The notes under the pieces were generated by a model, which saw only the letters and a list, made by a program, of their open reading frames with translations, searched no databases and was not told the origin of the DNA. From Trichosporon coremiiforme (Eukaryota; Basidiomycota; Tremellomycetes; Trichosporonales; Trichosporonaceae), in NCBI GenBank assembly GCA_039545355.1, contig BCJJ01000005.1:1177008-1241007 (forward strand): 64,000 nt of DNA, written 5' to 3'. The translations under genes were made by a program, and so were the position numbers. Below, piece after piece: positions 56,692-64,000 of this stretch; position 1 is the stretch's first letter; every line of letters starts with the position of its first letter.

Positions 56692-59593
56692 TTATGCTCC
56701 CGGTCCCACGTTCATCACCTGAACATCGTCGCCTCGGTCGAGAGCTGTCAGGTTCCCGCTCCAGCGGATGTCAGCGGCGAGCGGCTCGCACCCGCACGCA
56801 GCCGTTCCCAGCTGCATGCCCTTTGCATTCTCTGATCCAAACATGACCAGCAAAGGGGCGCGAAGGGGCACAGAGCGCAGTGGAACAGGGAAGCGAAAGC
56901 GCCGCGCACTGCGCGCAATTCACACCGCGACCATCGTGCCCATCACGAGGCGTTTGAAGAAACACGATCCAAAACACATACCTTCAATCTCATCGACGCG
57001 ATCGCGCGTCTCATCCAGCATCTCATCGAAGCCTGGCTGCGACACGACTTCCTGCGCCGCGCGCAGAATGATCATCGAGTCGGGGCGCACATCGTGGTGT
57101 ACCTGGGGTCAGCGCAGTCGCCAGCGCGATACGAGGACAATTCACACCGCCTGCGCTACCTTCAAGCGAGGGCTTGAATGCAACGCGACGACGCTACGGA
57201 TGTGCTGAATGCGCTGCCGCCCCTGGGTTGCGGTCATCTGGCGCGCAGACCAAACGCAGGCGCGCAAAGCAGAACGCTCTAAAGTGGAGCCGAAGAACTG
57301 AACTCTAATGCCGGACTTACGTCAATCGTTATGATCTGCACAGGTTCCGCGTCAGCGCGCTTTTCTCAAAGTTTGTTCCGAGTGTTTCAACGCGGCGTGA
57401 TGGTGTTGCGCTGAGGAGTGATGTACCAGCTGTGCCTGTTATGGCCATGTTGACATGACCGCTACTGGCACGCGTCACGGCACATAGCTCACGGACCGCA
57501 TCGCAACGGCCGACGTTGCCCACTCCTACAGCTATGACTTACATTGTCGTGGTCCAAACCCTCGAAGAAGTCGGTGCGCGTCATGAGTCGTCGCGCATCG
57601 TCATAGGTTACCCGTGGCAGATCGATGTCCGTGTTCAGCTCCTCCTCCGAGATCTCAGGTCTGTCGGAATCGTGAGCTTCCACTGCCCTATCGTCCGCCG
57701 GAGCCGGGGTAAGGTGAATCTCATCCAGGTTGAGGTTCTTCTCGGGGTCTTCCTCGAGCTCCTTGATCTCGCGATTCAGGTGCTTCAATGGGGCGGCTTC
57801 CTGCGCCATGTGCCGCAGAAGCAGCCAGGAGCAGCTCGACCACCTGGGAAAGATTAGCTTAATTGTCACGCTCCACGCATGAAACGAAGGGTGATTTACT
57901 TTTGCTCGTCCCTGAGATCGTCAGCGAAGCTCTACGAACGTCGGTGTCAACCTACATGACATCGTCGTCCATCTCTGGAATCAGACCAATCCTAGTTTCA
58001 TCAGCGTGTGCGATTCACGACGTTGTCACAGCGGACGCACTTGGACAGAAGCCAGCCCTTCTCCATCTTGACAAGCTCATCGGCCTCCTCTGGGGCGTTA
58101 GCAGCAGGACCTCCCGGGTTACTCACTGATCATGTCGCCAGCGCGCGCGACACGAGTGATGTAGCTAGTACGACCACCAATGGTCTCGTAGACGCGGCGA
58201 AGCACGTTGTCGTCCTCAATCTGGACCTGCTCAACCGGTACTTTATTCCGGAGAGAGAGGTAGAACGCGCGCAGCTGGCGGAGTGCCTTGATTGCCTCCG
58301 AGGCAGAAAGGTCGTATACAGAGAGAATCCTCATGCGCGAGCCGTTTTTCTTCAGCTTGTCAAGGCACCCTGTCTGTCAGTTGCATCGGGATCTCTCACT
58401 CACAGAAGTCGTCGGTTGTAAACACCATCGTCATGATACCCTTTACCTGTCAGTACGCGCTGATTCAAGGCAGCTCACAGCCTGGGCCCACGCCTCAGCA
58501 CGCTGCTGAAGCTGGTAGAGAATCGCATGCCCCTCCTCGTTGTTTGGGAAAAGGTGAATATCTGAAGGTCAATTGCGATCGTCCTCCTATTCCTCACTCG
58601 TGAACGCCATAACGAGGGGTCGGCCGTGTTTCTTCGTGTACTTGATCGCCACCTTCTCGAGCTTGGTCATCGCACGTTCGACATCTAGCTGGGGACCACC
58701 CGACCGCGGGTCAGCGCGCGAGAACAGAGAGCCCTGCCAGTCCTCGAAGAAGTCGAAATCGAGAGCCTTTCCTAGACGCAGACGGAAGACTTCCAGATCG
58801 GGATGGGCTGACTGTCAATAACCACACGCCACAACCGCACATACCCTCGCACACCGACGCTCCCTCTGCGTGAACAGAACGCATCGCACTTCCAGTCAGC
58901 ATAGAATCACTCTCCCACCTACTCGAGGATCATCGTGCCCTTGCCTGTGCCCTTCGGTCCGATCACGAGATAGTAACCTCCCTCCTTCTCACCCCTGAAG
59001 ATGGAGTCGATGAGCTTCTGCTCACGGCGCACAATGTGGCTAGATTGCGGCGACTTGGCTGAGGTGAGCTCCAGTGCAGGATCCTAGATGTCAGTCAGAC
59101 TCGGACATTGTACGCAATGCTCACGTAGCCTCCGGCGAAAGCTCCCTCGACCTGCTCGTCAGTCACATGCATCAAACCTCGGACCTACACGACGAAGGAC
59201 ATGAGCCTTGTACCACTGGAGATAGCCGATGCCACCGGCAAAGACGGCACCGAGGCCGACAACCGTGGTGAGGGCCGCCTGGAAACTGGGGCTGTGGGCC
59301 CACTCGTGATACCAAGATTCGTGCTTCTTCCCATCCTTGCCGTCCTTCTTGCCGTCTTTGTCGTGCTTGCAGTTCGGGCCCAAATCATCGGATGGCATCA
59401 CTGGAGGCTCAGGAACAACCGGCTGAGGCCATTGAGGAACATCGGCTTTCATCGACGACGGATGGAAGCGCCTGTTTAAGAGGAGGGTCTGTGCAGGCTG
59501 CCGGTGGAAGCGGGCTGCAAGGACCAGTCTGGAGGGCGGTCAGCAATGTCTGCGAGGTATCGAAACACACCTGCTAGTGGGGGGTCGAATCAT
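56692..59593 (-). CDS. Mitochondrial membrane-anchored AAA/Orc1-like ATPase, conserved fungal family
   Basis: Resembles a fungal-conserved, functionally obscure family of P-loop proteins with a C-terminal winged-helix-like part. The first exon plus a short intron give the presequence MIRPPTSRLVLAARFHRQPA (no acidic residues). It is followed by an Asp/Lys-rich linker and one membrane segment (AALTTVVGLGAVFAGGIGYL). The ATPase part has YYLVIGPKGTGKGTMIL (Walker A with GKG instead of GKT/S), EAHPDLEVFRLRLGKALDFD, PLVMAFTNEDIHLFP, QLQQRAEAWAQAGIMTMVFT and GGRTSYITRVARAGDM. The tail includes WSSCSWLLLRHMAQ, VTYDDARRLMTRTDFFEG and VHHDVRPDSMIILRAAQEVV. More than ten exons, one of only 15 nt (about 57321-57335, IITID). 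The end is uncertain: either a ~237-nt intron leads to a stop at 56692-56694, or the frame reads through to a stop at 56920. Confidence 0.8.
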
Positions 59594-60139
59594 GCTGATC
59601 TGCTTCCGGTGTCGAGTACCTCGCGCTTGCGTCGGACAATGGAAAAAGTTGCTGTCGTTCACCGCTTCACTGAGGACCGTCGTAAGGTTCCCGAGGCGTG
59701 GACGTGATCGAGATCGCCCTCGCTTGCTGAGCGTGATGGCCTTGGCCGGAGCCCCACTGATACGGCAACCAAAAATGGCGTGGAAAAACCAGTGTTAATG
59801 GGATCTGCGGACCACGTTTCAGGTCGCCAGGGCAGGGCGGCTGGCTGGCAAGCGTGGCTGCTTTTCCTTGCCGTGTCATAAACCACAACAACAAAACAAC
59901 AACGGAAGCACACCTTGGACAAGTCGAGTTCTCACACAACCACCTAAACATCCAAACATTGTTAAATTTTATCTTACATCAACTCACCATCCTGTATCTG
60001 CCCCTCCCACTAGTCGACATCCAGTAAGTCGAACGACACGAATCCGCTCCTTGCAACCTGCGTTGGAGAACACGGTCAAACCCCTCCACGAACCCTGGAC
60101 GTTGGTCAATTCGAAGAACCGCAAGGTCTGGCCGTCCAG
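59594..60139. other. Divergent intergenic region
   Basis: About 550 bp between the divergent starts of the AAA-type ATPase and kinesin genes. A CA-rich, AT-richer stretch (about 59880-59990) resembles a fungal promoter/leader. No gene is seen. Confidence 0.5.
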
Positions 60140-63100
60140 ATGCCGTCCACTCCGAGAAGAGTCTCTCTGAAGCGTCAGAGGGACGGAGAGGCCCAAGATT
60201 CCGAGGAAGACGTCAAACCACGAGTGAAAGGCGGCGCAAAGGTCGAGGGCCCTTCAACGCCAAAACGCAAGGTTGTCAATGCCATCGAAGGGACAACCCC
60301 GAGAACTATGAAGAAGCGGGAGCCGCTGAACGCTCGCTTAGCCAACGCCGCCGGCTCACCGTCTTCAACACCACCCCGCAAGCCCGTCGCTATCCCCGCT
60401 CCCATTGCGTCGGCTAGGAAGTCTGTCGCTCCGCGAGCATCAATGGTCAACCAGGACAAGGTTGTCGTGTGTATGCGGTGAGTGATCGGCGAATGGTTGG
60501 ATCTGACAGCGCAGCATTAAGCCCACCAACTCTCGGTTCTCTACTAGGGCGTACGAGATCACCGATAATGCTTTGATTCTGTCTGATGCCCACCCCAACA
60601 TCGTTCGACGAGGAGGGAAAGCAGTAGGCAGGGACGCTGAGTACACGTACACCTTCGGTAAGCAGATCGCAACTAATCGACGCTGACCGCAGACACTGTG
60701 CACCAGTACCCTCGAACCACGCCGGAGCTGTATGCCGACAAGGTGGCGCCGATGGTCGAGAAGGCTATGGCCGGATTCAACAGCACTGTCTTTGCGTGAG
60801 TTTGGTCAGCCCAACGCATTTGCTAACCTCAGCTATGGACAAACGGGGAGTGGAAAGTCCTACACAATGGTGAGTCATCGGCGATTGTTATACACGAGGT
60901 TCTGTCGCTAATAAGTAGTCGGGTACGCCTACCGAGCTTGGTATCATTCCGTGCGCAGTCGACGGCATCTTCGACGCTATCACGGCCGTGAGTATGGGGG
61001 TGGGACGGTCATGATAGCCGAGCTGACTCTTCCTAGGACACCGAACGAGCCTTCCTGCTCCGTGTTTCCTACATCGAGATCTACAACGAATCACTTCGCG
61101 ACCTTCTGAATAACAGACGGGGGCCGTTAAACGGCGACGACGTTGTACAGCCCCAGATTCGTACGGACAAGGTGAGCAGGCAGGTGGTTACGGGAACTAA
61201 CCGCGCAGGGCAAGGTTTACGTCGATCCTCTTGAGGAAGGCATTGTCTCCACTCCTCAGGACGTCGTCGACTTGCTGGAGCGCGGCAACCAGAACCGCAA
61301 GACGGGTGCTACCGACTGGAACGAACGGTCTTCTCGATCACATGCTGTATTCATGATCACTATCGAATCGCGCCCTCGTATAGGAGACGGGGAGGAGGAC
61401 ATCCGCGTTTCACGTTTGTCTCTCATAGACTTGGCCGGTTCTGAAAAGGCCGTCTCCGACGCTGAGCGCCGGGGCGAGGGCAAGCACATCAACCAGAGTC
61501 TCTTCGCTCTGCGCGAGGTTGTCCACAAGCTCACGGAGAAGGGCAAGCGCGGCCACATCCCCTACCGCAACTCCAAGCTCACGCACCTCCTGGAAAATGT
61601 CCTGGGAGGAGACTCCAACATCTGCGTGATCTGTACCATGTCTGCCGATGAGGCACACTGCGCAGAGACCCTGGAGACGTTGAAGTTTGCTGGACGCTGC
61701 TCTCAGGTTGAGACCAAGGCTAGGAAGAACATTGTAAGTTCTCACAGCAACGGCATTGGAACTAACGCGCCTAGCTGCAATCCTCGGAGGGCGCCGTCAT
61801 CAGGGCCAAGGACATGGAAATCGCGTCGCTCAAGCGCCAACTCGAGAACCTCGGTCAACAGCGCATGGCTGAAAAGGATTCCTCCACCTCGTCAACCGAG
61901 CTTAGTGAGCTCGCTGAGTCGGTCGCAGAGCTCGAGGCCCGCAAGGCCAAGCTGGCGGAGCAGATCGCGAAGCTCAACGGGGAGATTCTCACCAGCGAGC
62001 TGCCCCGCAGCAGCACAGGCCTTCCCGCCTCCCCGCCCAAGAAGAAACGACCTCGTATCTCAGATTTCACCTCGACCTCTCAGGCTGCGAATCTTGGCAT
62101 TGGTCTGGGAACTCCGAGCAAACCCATGGACCGCCGTGCCGTCTCGACGATGATCAGAGTTCCCGAGGAACGCTTCCAGGAGTTCCAGGACGAGCCCTCG
62201 CCTAAGGACGTCCGGCATTCGGTCATGATTGAAAAGCTCGACCCTGACAGAAATTTCGACCACGACGTCACCATTGCCTCTCTACGACGCACTATCGCCA
62301 CAAAGGAGGAAGCTATCTCGCAGCATGCCACCAGTCTTGCCGAGTTGCAGCCTCTGGCTGATAAGCTGCCGCAGGTTGAGTCTGAGTTGGATGAGACCAA
62401 GGCGAGTCTGAACCGCCTGGAGGCGGAGCATTCGAAGCAGCTGAAGGAGGCTATGGATCAGCTCGATGAGCTGCAGAAGACCAGAACCGAGCTCACTGCG
62501 GCCGTGGCTGAGAAGTCAAAGCAAGTCGAAGCGCTCGAGACCAGCGTGGCGGACCTTAAGAAGTCACACTCTGATCTCTCTGCCGCGAACGCTGTTCAGC
62601 TTGCCAAGCTCTCAGCTGAGCTTGAGGCCGTCAAGGGTGAGCGCGACGCCAAGGTTGTCGAGCTGGAGAAACTTGTCGCTGGACACGAGAAGCAACTCGC
62701 CGACGCCAAATCTGAAATCGACTCTCACCGCTCTCAGGTCGAGAAGTACGTTGAGCGCATCACAGCTCTGGAGCAGGCGGAGACGAAGCTGAAGGAGACT
62801 CTCGACAAGGCTCAGAAGGACCACGAGGCGTCTCGAACGGAGCACTCTGCTGAGAAGGAGACTGCTGAGAAGATCGCGTCAGAGCTGGCCGAGCTCAAGG
62901 CTCAGAACGAGAAGGGAGAAGCCGACCACGCTGCCCAACTCTGCGCCATGTCTGAGGCCCATGACAAGGTCTCCGGCGAGCTCTTAAACGCCAAGGAGAT
63001 GCTCGGAAGCACATTCGAGCAGCTCGCCACGACCAAGGGCGAGTACGATCAGCTGAAGAAGGAGCTCGCGGAGGCCACGGACTCGCACGAGAAGACCACG

Positions 63101-64000
63101 GCTGAGCTTGGCAAGATCACGGCAGCCCATGAGAAGCTCGCCACTGAGCTTGAGAACGCCAAGAAGACGGCGACAGCCGATCTCGAAGCCGCCAACACAT
63201 CTCTCGCCAAGATCAAGGAAGAGATGGCGTCCAAGTCAGCGCAACACGAGAGCTCAATCAAGGAGCTCGCCGAGAAGACGACTCAGTTCGACAAGGCGTC
63301 CGAGGAGATCGCGGCGCTTCGTGAAGGGGCCAGCGTGGCCGAGTCTATCAAGGCCGAGCTCCAGGAGCACAAGACCTTGCTCGAGAAGGAGAAGGCGGAG
63401 CGCACTAAGCTGTACGAGGAACATGCTGTCGTCACCTCTCGGGCCGAGACCCTCACCACCGACCTCGAAACTTCGAAGAAGGCTCACGAGACGGAGGTGG
63501 CCGCTCATGCAGAGGCGAAGACCGAGCTTGAGAAACAAAAGGAGCGCCTTGCCGAGCTTGAGAAGGAGCTCGCTGCCGCCAAAGCTGAGGCCAAAGCCGA
63601 GAAGACCAAGGTCGCTGAACAGACCGCAGCGCTCGAGGCGCAGAAGAAGGCAACCGCGGAGGCTGAGGCGCAGGTCAAGTCTCTGAAGGAGGCTGCCAGT
63701 TCGAGCGCAGACGAGATGTCAAACAAGCTCGCCGAGGTCTCCTCCAAGCTCGACGCCAGCACCAAGGCTGCTGAAGAGGCGACCGCTGCACTGAAAAGCA
63801 GCAAGGATGAGCACGCCGCCGCTACTGCGGCCCTCTCGGCCGAGAAGAAGGCGCGCGACACGGCCGACAAGGAGCTTGCCGAGGTCAAGGCGCAGCACAT
63901 GTCGGCTGCCGGCGATCTGGTTGCCAACCTCACTGCCCTTAAGAAGGAGCTGGAGGAGGCCCGCGGTCAACTTTCGAGCAAGACGGAGGAGCTCGATGGC
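60140..64000 (+). CDS. Kinesin with N-terminal motor and long coiled coil, kinesin-7/CENP-E-like (3' truncated)
   Basis: Plus-end-type microtubule motor; the frame is still open at the window edge. The N-terminal ~110 residues are basic and Ser/Pro-rich (MPSTPRRVSLKRQRDGEAQD, TPRTMKKREPLNARLANAAG), with SP/TP sites suggesting cell-cycle kinase control. The motor is assembled over several short exons: VVVCMRIKPTNSR, FAYGQTGSGKSYTM (P-loop), LLRVSYIEIYNESLRDLL, NERSSRSHAVFMI (switch I), LSLIDLAGSEKAVSD (switch II), GKHINQSLFALREVVHKLTE and IPYRNSKLTHLLENVLGGDS. After CSQVETKARKNI, a final intron leads into ~740 residues of almost uninterrupted heptad repeats rich in Ala, Glu and Lys. The IKPTNSR start, motor insert lengths and long stalk favour kinesin-7 (CENP-E) over kinesin-5, but the family call is tentative. 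Confidence 0.88.

Overview
This is eukaryotic nuclear DNA from a GC-rich fungus, most likely a basidiomycete yeast of the Tremellomycetes. Trichosporonales is my guess at the order, and it is an inference. The grounds are: dense genes on both strands; many short introns (mostly about 36-60 nt, a few over 200 nt) with GTGAGT/GTAAGT donors and a CTGAC/CTAAC branch site close to the acceptor; class-I myosin, Ypk kinase and Erd1-like genes of fungal type; a Ste50 adaptor with two C-terminal SH3 domains, the basidiomycete (Ubc2-like) arrangement; and a full CCR4-NOT, KEOPS and neddylation gene set. There are no prokaryotic operons, CRISPR arrays, rRNA or recognisable transposons.

Layout. 1-2.9 kb: no gene seen. 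2.9-17.4 kb: long-chain acyl-CoA synthetase (+), class-I myosin (-), CAF1/POP2 deadenylase (+), Erd1-like EXS protein (+), a 63-aa twin-CX9C protein (-) and a Ypk-type AGC kinase (+). 18.5-25 kb: a small Cys-containing ORF, SAP18 (-) divergent from TAM41 (+), UBC12 (-) divergent from PCC1 (+), and an MDR-type reductase (-). 25.6-31.8 kb: tetraspanin (-), an unrecognised coiled-coil protein with a PPxY end (+) and a GFA-family protein (-). 33.5-41 kb: OXA1 (-, with an apparent C-terminal frameshift), STE50 (-) and a double-hotdog acyl-CoA thioesterase (-). 42.9-50.8 kb: RAD7 (+) convergent with an HLTF/Rad5-type HIRAN-SNF2-RING ATPase (-), a HUB1/UBL5 gene with a long RS/RD-rich N-terminal extension (+), and NAD(P)HX dehydratase (-). 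51.8-64 kb: homeodomain factor (-), a small acidic/basic ORF (-), a mitochondrial AAA-type ATPase (-), and a kinesin cut by the right edge (+).

There is no operon logic, but some themes recur. Mitochondrial biogenesis is represented by TAM41, OXA1, the twin-CX9C protein, the AAA ATPase, the thioesterase and NAXD. Ubiquitin and ubiquitin-like biology is represented by UBC12, HUB1 and the RING of HLTF. DNA-damage response is represented by RAD7 and HLTF, splicing/mRNP by SAP18 and HUB1, and TORC2/MAPK signalling and actin by YPK1, STE50 and MYO1.

Most notable: the HUB1 domain, normally a free-standing protein of about 73 aa, is encoded here at the end of a ~283-aa frame whose first 212 residues are RS/RD-rich, and SAP18 in the same window also carries RS and RGG tails. 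Also worth checking are the OXA1 frameshift, the class-I myosin that ends without an acidic tail inside a repeat-derived sequence, a 36-nt stop-free intron next to the CAF1 catalytic aspartate, and an initiator-ATG-only exon in the myosin gene. Exon borders were read by eye and may be off by a base or two.
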